Both the position numbers and the translations under genes were made by a program. This document shows, piece after piece, positions 23,351-36,283 of a stretch of DNA of 64,000 nucleotides; position 1 is the stretch's first letter, and every line of letters begins with the position of its first letter. The stretch covers positions 8,022,490 through 8,086,489 of the forward strand of contig JBCFYV010011135.1 of NCBI GenBank assembly GCA_039000515.1, written 5' to 3'. This DNA is from Timema cristinae (lineage: Eukaryota; Arthropoda; Insecta; Phasmatodea; Timematidae). The notes beneath the pieces are model-generated. The model worked only from the letters and a program-made list of their open reading frames with translations, made no database searches and was not told the DNA's origin.

Positions 23351-26300
23351 GTTAGTTGATGTCTGATGTCGCTCTCTGTTATTGATTACTCGAAGCACCA
23401 ACGAGATACAATCCTGGGACTAGCAATGTAAGTTGATGTCTGATGTCGCTCTCTGTTATTGATTACTCGAAGCACCAACGAGATACAATCCTGGGACTAG
23501 CAATGTAAGTTGATATCTGATGTCGCTCTCTGTTATTGATCACTCAAAGCACCAACGAGATACAATCCTGGGACTGGCAATGTAAGTTAACGTCTGATGT
23601 CGCTCTCTGTTATTGATTACTCGAAGCACCAACGAGATACAATCCTGGGACTGGCAATGTAAGTTGATGTCTGATGTCGCTCTGTTATTGATTACTTGAA
23701 GCACCAACGAGATACAATCCTGGGACTTGCAATGTAAGTTGATGTCTGATGTCGCTCTCTGTTATTGATTACTCGGAATATCAACGAGATACAATCCTGG
23801 GACTGGCAATGTAATTTGATGTGTGATGTCGCTCTCTGTTATTGATTACTCGAAGCACCAACGAGATACAATCCTGGGACTGGCAATGTAAGTTGATGTC
23901 TGATGTCGCTCTCAGTTATTGATTACTTGAAGCACCAACGAGATACAATCCTGGGACTGGCAATGTAAGTTGATGTCTGATGTCGCTCTCTGTTATTGAT
24001 TACTCGGAATATCAACGAGATACAATCCTGGGACTGGCAATGTAAGTTGATGTCTGATGTCGCTCTCTGTTATTGATTACTTGAAGCACCAACTAGATAA
24101 ACTCCTGGGACTGGCAATGTAAGTTGATGTCTGATGTCGCTCTCTGTTATTGATTACTTGAAGCACCAACTAGATAAACTCCTGGGACTGGCAATGTAAG
24201 TTGATGTCTGATGTCGCTCTCGGTTATTGATTACTTGAAGCACCAACGAGATACAATCCTGGGACTAGCAATGTAAGTTGATGTATGATGTCGCTCTATG
24301 TTATTGAGTACTCAAAGCACCAACGAGATACAATCCTGGGACTGGCAATATAAGTTGATGTCTGATGTCGCTCCCTGTTATTGATTACTTGAAGCACCAA
24401 CTAGATAAACTCCTGGGACTGACAATGTAAGTTGATGTCTGATGTCGCTCTCGGTTATTGATTAATTGAAGCACCAACGAGATACAATCCTGGGACTAGC
24501 AATGTAAGTTGATGTCTGATGTCGCTCTCAGAAATTGATTACTTGAAGCACCAACGAGATACAATCCTGGGACTGGCAATGTAAGTTGATGTCTTATGTC
24601 GCTCTCTGTTATTGATTACTTGAAGCACCAACGAAATACAATCCTGGACTGGCAATGTAAGTTGATGTCTGATGTCGCTCTCTGTTATTGATTACTCGGA
24701 ATATCAACGAGATACAATCCTGGGACTGGCAATGTAATTTGATGTCTGATGTCACTCTCTGTTATTGATTACTCGAAGCACCAACGAGATACAATCCTGT
24801 GACTGGCAATGTAAGTTGATGTCTGATGTCGCTCTCAGTTATTGATTACTTGAAGCACCAACGAGATACAATCCCGGGACTGGCAATGTAAGTTGATGTC
24901 TGATGTCGCTCTCTGTTATTGATTACTTGAAGCACCAACGAGATACAATCCTGGGACTGGCAATGTAAGTTGATGTCTGATGTCGCTCCCTGTTTTTGAT
25001 TACTTGAAGCACCAACTAGATAAACTCCTGGGACTGGCAATGTAAGTTGATGTCTGATGTCGCTCTCTGTTATTGATTACTTGAAGCACCAACGAGATAC
25101 AATCCTGGGACTAGCAATGTAAGTTGATGTCTGATGTCGCTCTCAGTTATTGATTACTTGAAGCACCAACGAGATACAATCCTGGGACTGGCAATGTAAG
25201 TTGATGTCTGATGTCGCTCTCTGTTATTGATTACTTGAAGCACCAACTAGATAAACTCCTGGGACTGGCAATGTAAGTTGATGTCTGATGTCGCTCTCGG
25301 TTATTGATTACTTGAAGCACCAACGAGATACAATCCTGGGACTAGCAATGTAAGTTGATGTCTGATGTCGCTCTGTTATTGATTACTTGAAGCACCAACT
25401 AGATACAATCCTGGGACTGGCAATGTAAGTTGATGTCTGATGTCGCTCTCTGTTATTGATTACTTGAAGAACCAACGAGATACAATCCTGGGACTGGCAA
25501 TGAAAGTTGATGTCTGATGTCGCTCTCTGTTATTGATTACTTGAAGCACCAACGAGATACAATCCTGGGACTGGCAATGAAAGTTGATGTCTGATGTCGC
25601 TCTCGGTTATTGATTACTTGAAGCACCAGAGAGATACAATCCTGGTACTAGCAATGTAAGTTGATGTCTGATGTCGCTCTCTGTTATTGATTACTTGAAG
25701 CACCAACGAGATACAATCCTGGGACTGGCAATGAAAGTTGATGTCTGATGTCGCTCACTGTTATTGATTACTTGAAGCACCAACGAGATACAATCCTGGG
25801 ACTAGCAATGTAAGTTGATGTCTGATGTCGCTCTATGTTATTGAGTACTCAAAGCACCAACGAGATACAATCCTGGGACTGGCAATGTAAGTTGATGTCA
25901 GATGTCGCTCCCTGTTTTTGATTACTTGAAGCACCAACTAGATAAACTCCTGGGACTGACAATGTAAGTTGATGTCTGATGTCGCTCTCGGTTATTGATT
26001 ACTTGAAGCACCAACGAGATACAATCCTGGGACTAGCAATGTAAGTTTATGTCTGATGTCGCTCTCTGTTATTGATTACTTGAAGCACCAACGAGATACA
26101 ATCCTGGGACTGGCAATGTAAGTTTAAGTTCTGATGTCGCTCTCTGTTATTGATTACTCGGAATATCAACAAGATACAATCCTGGGACTGGCAATGTAAT
26201 TTGATGTCTGATGTCACTCTCTGTTATTGATTACTCGAAGCACCAACGAGATACAATCCTGTGACTGGCAATGTAAGTTGATGTCTGATGTCGCTCTCAG

Positions 26301-29300
26301 TTATTGATTACTTGAAGCACCAACGAGATAAAATCCTGGGACTGGCAATGTAAGTTTATGTCTGATGTCGCTCTCTGTTATTGATTACTTGAAGCACCAA
26401 CGAGATACAATCCTGGGACTGGCAATGTAAGTTTAAGTTCTGATGTCGCTCTCTGTTATTGAGTACTCGAAGCACCAACGAGATACAATCCTGGGACTGG
26501 CAATGTAAGTTGATGTCTGATGACGCTCTCTGTTATTGATTACTCGAATCACCAATGAGATACAATCCTGGGACTGGCAATGTAAGTTGATGTCTGATGT
26601 CGCTCTCAGTTATTGATTACTTGAAGCACCAACGAGATACAATCCTGGGACTGGCAATGTAAGTTGATGTCTGATGTCGCTCCCTGTTTTTGATTACTTG
26701 AAGCACCAACGAGATACAATCCTGGGACTGGCAATGTAAGTTGTGTCTGATGTCGCTCTCTGTTATTGATTACTCGGAATATCAACGAGATACAATCCTG
26801 GGACTGGCAATGTAAGTTGATGTCTGATGTCGCTCTCTGTTATTGATTACTTGAAGCACCAACTAGATAAACTCCTGGGACTGGCAATGTAAGTTGATGT
26901 CTGATGTCGCTCTCGGTTATTGATTACTTGAAGCACCAACTAGATAAACTCCTGGGACTAGTAATGTAAGTTGACGTCTGATGTCGCTCTCTGTTATTGA
27001 GTACTCGAAGCACCAACGAGATACAATCCTGGGACTGGCAATGTAAGTTGATGTCTGATGACGCTCTCTGTTATTGATTACTCGAAGCACCAACGAGATA
27101 CAATCCTGGGACTGGCAATGTAAGTTGATGTCTGATGACGCTCTCTATTATTGATTACTTGAAGCACCAACTAGATAAACTCCTAGGACTGGCAATGTAA
27201 GTTGATGTCTGATGTCGCTCTCGGTTATTGATTACTTGAAGCACCAACGAGATACAATCCTGGGACTAGCAATGTAAGTTGATGTCTGATGTCGTTCTGT
27301 TATTGATTACTTGAAGTACCAACGAGATACAATCCTGGGACTGGCAATGAAAGTTGATGTCTGATGTCGCTCTCTGTTATTGATTACTTGAAGCACCAAC
27401 GAGATACAATCCTGGGACTGGCAATGAAAGTTGATGTCTGATGTCGCTCTCGGTTATTGATTACTTGAAGCACCAGCGAGATACAATCCTGGGACTAGCA
27501 ATGTAAGTTGATGTCTGATGTCGCTCTCTGTTATTGATTACTTGAAGCACCAACTAGATAAACTCCTGGGACTGACAATGTAAGTTGATGTCTGATGTCG
27601 CTCTCGGTTATTGATTACTTGAAGCACCAACGAGATACAATCCTGGGACTAGCAATGTAAGTTTATGTCTGATGTCGCTCTCTGTTATTGATTACTTGAA
27701 GCACCAACGAGATACAATCCTGGGACTGGCAATGTAAGTTTAAGTTCTGATGTCGCTCTCTGTTATTGATTACTCGGAATATCAACAAGATACAATCCTG
27801 GGACTGGCAATGTAATTTGATGTCTGATGTCACTCTCTGTTATTGATTACTCGAAGCACCAACGAGATACAATCCTGTGACTGGCAATGTAAGTTGATGT
27901 CTGATGTCGCTCTCAGTTATTGATTACTTGAAGCACCAACGAGATAAAATCCTGGGACTGGCAATGTAAGTTTATGTCTGATGTCGCTCTCTGTTATTGA
28001 TTACTTGACGCACCAACGAGATACAATCCTGGGACTGGCAATGTAAGTTGATGTCTGATGTCACTCTCGTTATTGATTACTGAAGCACCAACGAGATACA
28101 ATCCTGGGACTGCAATGTAAGTTATGTCTGATGTCGCTCTCTGTTATTGATTACTTGAAGCACCACGAGATACAATCCTGGGACTGCAATGTAAGTTATG
28201 TCTGATGTCGCTCTCTGTTATTGATACTTGAAGCACCAACGAGATACAATCCTGGGACTGGCAATGTAAGTTGATTCTGATGTCGCTCTCTGTTATTGAT
28301 ACTCGAAGCACCAACGAGATACAATCCTGGGACTGGCAATGTAAGTTGATGTCTGATGTCGCTCTCTGTTATTGATTACTTGAAGCACCAACGAGATAAA
28401 TCCTGGGACTGGCAATGAAGTTGATGTCTGATGTCGCTCTCTGTTATTGATTACTGAAGCACCAACTGAGATACAATCCTGGGACTGGCAATGTAAGTTG
28501 ATGTCTGATGTCGCTCTCGTTATTGATTACTTGAAGCACCAACGAGATACATCCTGGGACTGCAATGTAAGTTGATGTCTGATGTCGCTCTCGTTATTGA
28601 TTACTTGAAGCACCAACGAGATACAATCCTGGACTGCAATGTAAGTTGATGTCTGATGTCGCTCTCTGTTATTGATTACTTGAAGTACCAACGAGATACA
28701 ATCCTGGGCTAGCAATGTAAGTTGATGTCTGATGTCGCTCTCTGTTATTGATTACTTGAAGCACCAACGAGATACAATCCTGGGACTGGCAATGTAAGTT
28801 GATTCTGATGTCGCTCCTGTTATTGATTACTCGAAGCACCAACGAGATACAATCCTGGGACTGCAATGTAAGTTGATGTCTGATGTCGCTCTATGTTATT
28901 GATACTCGAAGCACCAACGAGATACAATCCTGGACTGGCAATGTAAGTTGATGTCTGATGTCGCTCTCGTTATTGATTACTTGAAGCACCAACGAGATAA
29001 ATCCTGGGACTGGCAATGTAAGTTGATGTCTGATGTCGCTCGTTATTGATTACTTGAAGCACCAACGAGATACAATCTGGGACTGGCAATGTAAGTTGAT
29101 GTCTGATGTCGCTCTCTGTTATTGATTACTTGAAACCAACGAGATACAATCCTGGGACTGGCAATGTAAGTTGATGTCTGATGTCGCTCTCTGTTATTGA
29201 TTACTGAAGCACCAACGAGATACAATCCTGGGACTGGCAATGTAAGTTGATGTCTGATGTCGCTCTCTGTTATTGATTACTGAATACAACGAGATACAAT

Positions 29301-32300
29301 CCTGGGACTGGCAATGTAATTTGATGTCTGATGTCGCTCTCTGTTTTGATTACTTGAAGCACCAACTAGATAAACTCCTGGACTGGCAATGTAAGTTGAT
29401 GTCTGATGTCGCTCTCTGTTATTGATACTTGAAGCACCAACGAGATACAATCCTGGACTAGCAATGTAAGTTGATGTCTGATGTCGCTCTCTGTTATTGA
29501 TTACTTGAAGCACCAACGAGATACAATCCTAGGACTGGCAATGTAAGTTGATGTCTGATGTCGCTCTCGTTATTGATTACTTGAAGCACCAACGAGATAC
29601 AATCCTGGGACTAGGCAATGTAAGTTGATGTCTGATGTCGCTCTCTGTTTATTGATTACTTGAAGCACCAACGAGATACAATCCTGGGACTGGCAATGTA
29701 AGTTGATGTCTGATGTCGCTCTCTGTTATTGATTACTTGAAGTACCAACGAGATACAATCCTGGGACTGGCAATGTAAGTTGATGTCTGATGTCGCTCTC
29801 TGTTATTGATTACTTGAAGCACCAACGAGATACAATCCTGGGACTAGCAAGTAAGTTGATGTCTGATGTCGCTCTCTGTTATTGATTACTTGAAGCACCA
29901 ACTAGATAAACTCCTGGGACTGCAATGTAAGTTGATGTCTGATGTCGCTCTCTGTTATTGATTACTTGAAGCACCAACGAGATACAATCCTGGGACTAGC
30001 AATGTAAGTTTGAGTCTTGATGTCGCTCTCTGTTATTGATTACTTGAAGCACCAACGAGATACAATCCTGGGACTGGCAATGTAAGTTTAATGTCTGATG
30101 TCGCTCTCTGTTATTGATTACTTGAATCACCAATAGATACAATCCTGGGACTGGCAATGTAAGTTGATGTCTGATGTCGCTCTCTGTTATTGAGTTACTC
30201 GAAGCACCAACGAGATACAATCCTGGGACTGGCAATGTAAGTTTATGTCTGATGTCGCTCTCAGTTATTGATTACTTGAAGCACCAACGAGATACAATCC
30301 TGGGACTGGCAATGTAAGTTGATGTCTGATGTCGCTCTCTGTTATTGATTACTTGAAGCACCAACGAGATACAATCCTGGGACTGGCAATGTAAGTTGAT
30401 GTCTGATGTCGCTCTCTGTTATTGATTACTCGAAGCACCAACGAGATACAATCCTGGGACTAGCAATGTAAGTTGACATCTGATGTCGCTCTCAGTTATT
30501 GATTACTTGAAGTACCAACGAGATACAATCCTGGGACTGGCAATGTAAGTTGATGTCTGATGTCGCTCTCTGTTATTGATTACTTGAAGCACCAACGAGA
30601 TACAATCCTGGGACTAGCAATGTAAGTTGACGTCTGATGTCGCTCTCAGTTATTGATTACTTGAAGCACCAACTAGATACAATCCTGGGACTGGCAATGT
30701 AAGTTGATGTCTGATGTCGCTCTCTGTTATTGATTACTTGAAGCACCAACGAGATACAATCCTGGGACTAGTAATGTAAGTTGACGTCTGATGTCGCTCT
30801 CAGTTATTGATTACTTGAAGCACCAACGAGATACAATCCTGGGACTGGCAATGTAAGTTTATGTCTGATGTTGCTCTCTGTTATTGATTACTTGAAGTAC
30901 CAATGAGATACAATCCTGGGACTGGCAATGTAAGTTGATGTCTGATGTCGCTCTCTGTTATTGAGTACTCGAAGCACCAACGAGATACAATCCTGGGACT
31001 GGCAATGTAAGTTTAAGTTCTGATGTCGCTCTCTGTTATTGAGTACTCGAAGCACCAACGAGATACAATCCTGGGACTGGCAATGTAAGTTGATGTCTGA
31101 TGACGCTCTCTGTTATTAATTACTCGAAGCACCAATGAGATACAATCCTGGGACTGGCAATGTAAGTTGATGTCTGATGTCGCTCTCAGTTATTGATTAC
31201 TTGAAGCACCAACGAGATACAATCCTGGGACTGGCAATGTAAGTTGATGTCTGATGTCGCTCTCTGTTATTGATTACTTGAAGCACCAACGAGATACAAT
31301 CCTGGGACTGGCAATGTAAGTTGATGTCTGATGTCGCTCTCTGTTATTGATTACTCGGAATATCAACGAGATTCAATCCTGGGACTGGCAATGTAAGTTG
31401 ATGTCTGATATCGCTCTCGGTTATTGATTACTTGAAGCACCAACTAGATAAACTCCTGGGACTAGTAATGTAAGTTGACGTCTAATGTGGCTCTCTGTTA
31501 TTGAGTACTCGTAGCACCAACGAGATACAATCCTGGGACTGGCAATGTAAGTTGATGTCTGATGACGCTCTCTGTTATTGATTACTCGAAGCACCAACAA
31601 GATACAATCCTGGGACTGGCAATGTAAGTTGATGTCTGATGTCGCTCTCGATTATTGATTACTGAAGCACCAACGAGATACAATCCTGGGACTAGCAATG
31701 TAAGTTGATGTCTGATGTCGCTCTGTTATTGATTACTTGTAGCACCAACTAGATACAATCCTGGGACTGGCAATGTAAGTTGATGTCTGATGTCGCTCTC
31801 TGTTATTGATTACTTGAAGCACCAACGAGATACAATCCTGGGACTAGTAATGTAAGTTGACGTCTGATGTCGCTCTCAGTTATTGATTACTTGAAGCACC
31901 AACGAGATACAATCCTGGGACTGGCAATGTAAGTTGATGTCTAATGTCACTCTCTGTTATTGATTACTCGGAATATCAACGAGATACAATCCTGGGACTG
32001 GCAATGTAAGTTGATGTCTGATGTCGCTCTCTGTTATTGATTACTTTAAGCACCAACTAGATAAACTCCTGGGACTGGCAATGTAAGTTGATGTCTGATG
32101 TTGCTCTCGGTTATTGATTACTTGAAGCACCAACTAGATAAACTCCTGGGACTAGTAATGTAAGTTGACGTCTGATGTCGCTCTGTGTTATTGAGTACTC
32201 GAAGCACCAACGAGATACAATCCTGGGACTGGCAATGTAAGTTGATGTCTGATGACGCTCTCTGTTATTGATTACTTGAAGCACCAACGAGATACAATCC

Positions 32301-32849
32301 TGGGACTGGCAATGTAAGTTGATGTCTGATGACGCTCTCTTTTATTGATTACTTGAAGCACCAACTAGATAAACTCCTGGGACTGGCAATGTAAGTTGAT
32401 GTCTGATGTCGCTCTCGGTTATTGATTACTTGAAGCACCAACGAGATACAATCCTGGGACTAGCAATGTAAGTTGATGTCTGATGTCGCTCTGTTATTGA
32501 TTACTTGAAGCACCAACTAGATAAACTCCTGGGACTGTCAATGTAAGTTGATGTCTGATGTCGCTCTCGGTTATTGATTACTTGAAGCACCAACGAGATA
32601 CAATCCTGGGACTGGCAATGTAAGTTGATGTCTGATGTCGCTCTCTGTTATTGAGTACTCGAAGCACCAACGAGATACAATCCTGGGACTGGCAATGTAA
32701 GTTGATGTCTGATGTCGCTCTCGGTTATTGAGTACTCGAAGCACCAACGAGATACAATCCTGGGACTGGCAATGTAAGTTGATGTCTGATGTCGTTCTCT
32801 GTTATTGAGTACTTGAAGCACCAACTAAATACAATCCTGGGACTAGCAA
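23314..32849 (+). repeat. 77-bp satellite built from an exon/intron junction, about 124 copies
   Basis: Each unit holds about 36-37 nt of exon (cggaatatcaacgagataca then atcctgggactggcaat) followed by gtaagttgatgtctgatgtc and gctctctgttattgattact. The first unit is the 3' end of the NBAS-like exon itself. Most units carry cgaagcaccaacgag in place of cggaatatcaacgag, but about eight scattered units (for example near 23774, 24004, 24696, 26158, 26776, 27776, 31356, 31968) keep the exon wording, which supports the direction exon to array. Most copies have gtaagt at the donor position, while the true exon has gttagt. The period is not a multiple of three, and minus-strand frames in the array are by-products. 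Single-base deletions are concentrated at about 28050-30240. Confidence 0.95.
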
Positions 32850-34200
32850 GGGGTCATCTAATATAATTGTTAGGTATTCACTTCTCATCTATGGGCCAAT
32901 ATTGCTAACAGAAAATTAAACTGTCTTATTCAAGGTCACATGGTAATAAATATGGAATAATTAAGATAAAAAAGATTTAAATCTCATTGTGATCTCGGCT
33001 TGGAATTAAACCACATTCTGCTCAGTGTTCACAAAATAAGTTAACCTTGCAGAGCAGTCAGCATTTGCGTGGGATTTATAGATGATTCTTCCATGAAATC
33101 TAAAACTTTAAAAAACAGTTCTGGTATAAATTTGTGAATCTGGAAATCAAGTAATGATTATCATCAACAGTTCCCACCCTGTTGTCATGTCAGTTTAATA
33201 AAACACCTCCATCTTCCTCCATTTCTCTACTATTATTCTCCTCACATTTTCTGATACAAGCTCCTCCAATTTATTTTTTCATCTCCCTTGCCAGACTTCA
33301 TCTTCATCATTCTGCTTGGGATCCTTTCATTTTCCATCATCAATACATAATATTAGGTGGGTCTTTTTATTTACAATTCTTGCTCAAGTTCTTCCTGTTA
33401 TAAATATGGGGAACATAGCGATAAGCTGATATTGTCTTTTTAAACATTTAGCTACTATCTCACTATTGGGACACAAACACTCACACTCACACTCACCTTG
33501 TGGAGTTATTGAATAAAATAACATTAATAGTGTATATTTTAAAGGATATAACAAAAAGCACCCAATAATGTTAAGTATTTTAATTGCTGGTAATAAAGTA
33601 AATACTGAATATTTGTTTACACATAACATTGCAGTCGTTCTTATTTTCAGTCATCTTTAAATAGTGTTTCTGAAAGTGATAGTAAAAAAAACTTATCTTC
33701 ATAAAGTCAAAATATATCCTTTCCTTGAGTATTTAAAAAAAAATCTTTCTATTCAATTCTACTTTTGTAAAACTACATATTGTGTAAAGAACTTGGAAAA
33801 TATATGTATTTTCCTTTGTTTTTTGTTGTGTTCATGTTTTAAAAAGAAGGCTGTTGAAAATCAAGTTGCCAAGCACATAAAACATAATTCCAAATTAAGT
33901 TTGGTAACTATTAAAATTTTAATAATTCTTGAACATCTTATTTTATAATGGTGTGCGAAGCTTCAAAAAGTCGAAGTCAGGGTCAAAGGTCAAATCTCCT
34001 TCCTTCGGCTTCGACATCTACAATAACCTTTGCATATTTGAAAAATTTCGAAGGGAGGATAAAACTTTGATAAATTATCAAAGATTTAATTTTATATTAC
34101 TAAATATTACATATTTCAATATTTGATCATTTTAAAACCGTTACTAAACAGAATTTTAACAATAACTAGTAATTTAACCACCATAACTTAATCATGGATC
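32850..34200. other. AT-rich presumed intron, no exon found
   Basis: Between the 77-bp array and the first terminal-repeat element. Plus frames at 33182-33403 and 33664-33948 are open but low-complexity and have no family features. No NBAS exon was found here although several would be expected. A short inverted motif (cgaagcttcaaaaagtcgaa) lies at 33956. Confidence 0.5.
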
Positions 34201-34214
34201 AAAAGAGGGTAAAT

Positions 34215-35071
34215 CCCCAGACACAGACTTCTTATCCGTAGGTCCATGGTCCGTACTCCATGCTCCTGGTCCATAAGGAATTCTACTCGCGATTACAGTC
34301 TCCGTAATCACGTGACCGTTTCAACCAATGAGATAGTAAGAGACCTCATCCAATCAAAAAATTTGAAAGAAAATAGTCTACAGCATGGAGCGTGCGTCAA
34401 GCTGTCAGCTGATCAAAGAAAAAGAAACCAAAAACAACTTTGTTGAGAAAACTTCCAGTATTTATATTAAAATATAGGTTAAGAACAATCACAAGAAATA
34501 TATTTATAGCTTTATTCTAACTACCAAACTTAAAATAATAAGTGTTTGCAATAGCCTGAAAAAGCTAAACAGATGTAGGCCTAATAATATTTTGGATGGG
34601 AAATCACTAGTAGGCTATCCATAATTTATCAATTACAAAAAATTAAATGACTCTATTGAATAGAGAATAAACCAAATAGGGTGTTGAACCTACAAAAGCA
34701 AAGCCATTATTTCTGAGAACTTGGTATTTCTCAGAAAACACTTTCCTAGAAGCCACTCTTCCCGGGGTGTTTAGATTTTTAGAAAAATGTTTCTGAAATA
34801 GGTCCGAGTGTATCCATCTTTTCATTTTGTATATGTTTCCATAGCGACGGATTATATCACGACATTCTTTCTTTATTTCAAGGCGCATGCACATATTTAC
34901 TCGGCTGTGATTGGTAGTTCGTATAAACGAGTCCGTAGAAAGTTAAAGTTGGGCAACTTCTACGGAGTAAGGACTTACGGATAAGGACTCTGTGGCCAGA
35001 GCAATCTGATATTGTAGCATTTATTTCTTTTGGACCACGGACCTACGGATACGGAGTCTGTGTCTGGGCCT
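34215..35071. mobile_element. Non-autonomous DNA transposon with about 38-bp inverted ends
   Basis: Left end ccccagacacagacttctta then tccgtaggtccatggtcc; right end ggaccacggacctacggata then cggagtctgtgtctgggc. The ends are inverted repeats over about 38 bp with three or four mismatches. The interior is about 850 bp without a transposase. Inner inverted wording is also present (acgaactaccaatcacagcc-like near 34905 and tccgtaatcacgtgacc near 34303). I could not find a convincing target duplication, so the superfamily is left open. Confidence 0.72.
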
Positions 35072-35091
35072 TTAGTAAATGTTAATATACT

Positions 35092-35843
35092 AAGGATGGG
35101 TTATGAAATCACAACCTGCTCCTCTGACGTCACATTCACAACCTGTTCCTGACAGACGAAAGAAGCTGTTCCTTTTTGTCACTGGTCCACGGATCAAATA
35201 TGTGCTGTAACAGGTCCGGAGCAACCTTGCCCCTTTATGCTCCAGAGCTATTTTAGAGCCGTGTATAGTAGAAAGGAAGTGGATACTTTGTGTTCTTGTC
35301 ACAGCGATGAGATCAGCAAACAAACAATTTGTTCAAAACATGAATTTAATAACTAATTACTACATGGGAAATGTAAGATTGAACTTTATTTTTTTGCTCT
35401 ACTTTATTTGCTTTACTTTTTTTCAAATTAGCCAAACTTATTTTTTAAACCCATATGGCCCACGATATCAAAAAGGTTGCCAACCTCTGGTCTCTGGCTT
35501 CACTCTCACACTAGACTGGACTGCAGATGACAGGGAGATTGAGGTTCGATTCCGGTTGGGTGCACTGAGGGTGGTTTTTCCTAAAATTTTCAAATCTTAT
35601 TCCAAACAAATGTGGGTGCACTTCCTCTAAAATCAACCCTATTCATTCCTAACACATTGACATAATTATAATAAATGCGTATAACCCGAACGGGCAGTAG
35701 ACGCAGTGCTAAAAAAAACTAGCCTGGGAGTAGGTACGAATACTCTCTGTGACAAAAAAGATCAGGTAAAAGGAACAGATCCAATGGTGGAGCAGTAACA
35801 GATTGCTCCTGCTCCACTAAAGGAGCAGTTTTTCCCATCCTTA
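35092..35843. mobile_element. hAT-type non-autonomous element with 8-bp duplication
   Basis: Ends taaggatggg and cccatcctta, with inner related wording (acctgctcct on the left, ctcctgctccactaaaggag on the right). The flanks are taatatac (35084-35091) and taatatat (35844-35851), seven of eight identical, as expected of hAT target duplications. A SINE is inserted inside at 35498-35715. No transposase. Confidence 0.75.
35498..35716 (+). repeat. SINE family B with the common 3' tail
   Basis: Head with box B gaggttcgattccggttggg, body gggtggtttttcctaaaatt, tail gcgtataacccgaacgggca / gtagacgcagtgct and a short A-run. The head differs from family A but the tail is the same. Nested in the hAT-type element. 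Confidence 0.75.
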
Positions 35844-36283
35844 TAATATATTATATTCACTATTGCCAACATAATTTTGTAAAAAATAAAAATACCTATA
35901 AAGAAATGACACTATGGTCATTGGCATGAAGTAGAGAAAGTGCTTTAGTTGTGCTATCATCCCAGCTTGCGTCTAATGTTTAGTGCTTAGTATTCTATCT
36001 CTTTGGAACTATCTGTGACAAATTTACGGGTGCATTTTGTCACAGAAGTTTTTCATAGATTCTTCATGTTTTCCTTACTATTAAAAATGGCTGATATGGA
36101 AAGTGAGAAACGAAAACCGAATATAAATTATAATTATTATAATATAAATGCATATAAAAAGACTTGTATGTGTAAAATTTGCAAAATAATTTTATCAACT
36201 CCATGATCTAAGTAAATATTAAAACTTTATTGATAATTTACTTAGCTTATCAGTTAAGCCTGTGTGCATTAATTATTAATATT

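Noticed and set aside
24846..30235. Several minus-strand frames of 60-80 codons
   Set aside because: All are shadows of the 77-bp repeat (recurring INNRERHQTSTYIASPG-like residues) created by small indels.
23314..32849. CRISPR array
   Set aside because: Units are contiguous with no unique spacers, there are no cas genes, and the context is animal DNA.
34246..34446. 66-codon plus frame inside the terminal-repeat element
   Set aside because: No transposase motif; it overlaps the inverted terminal repeat.
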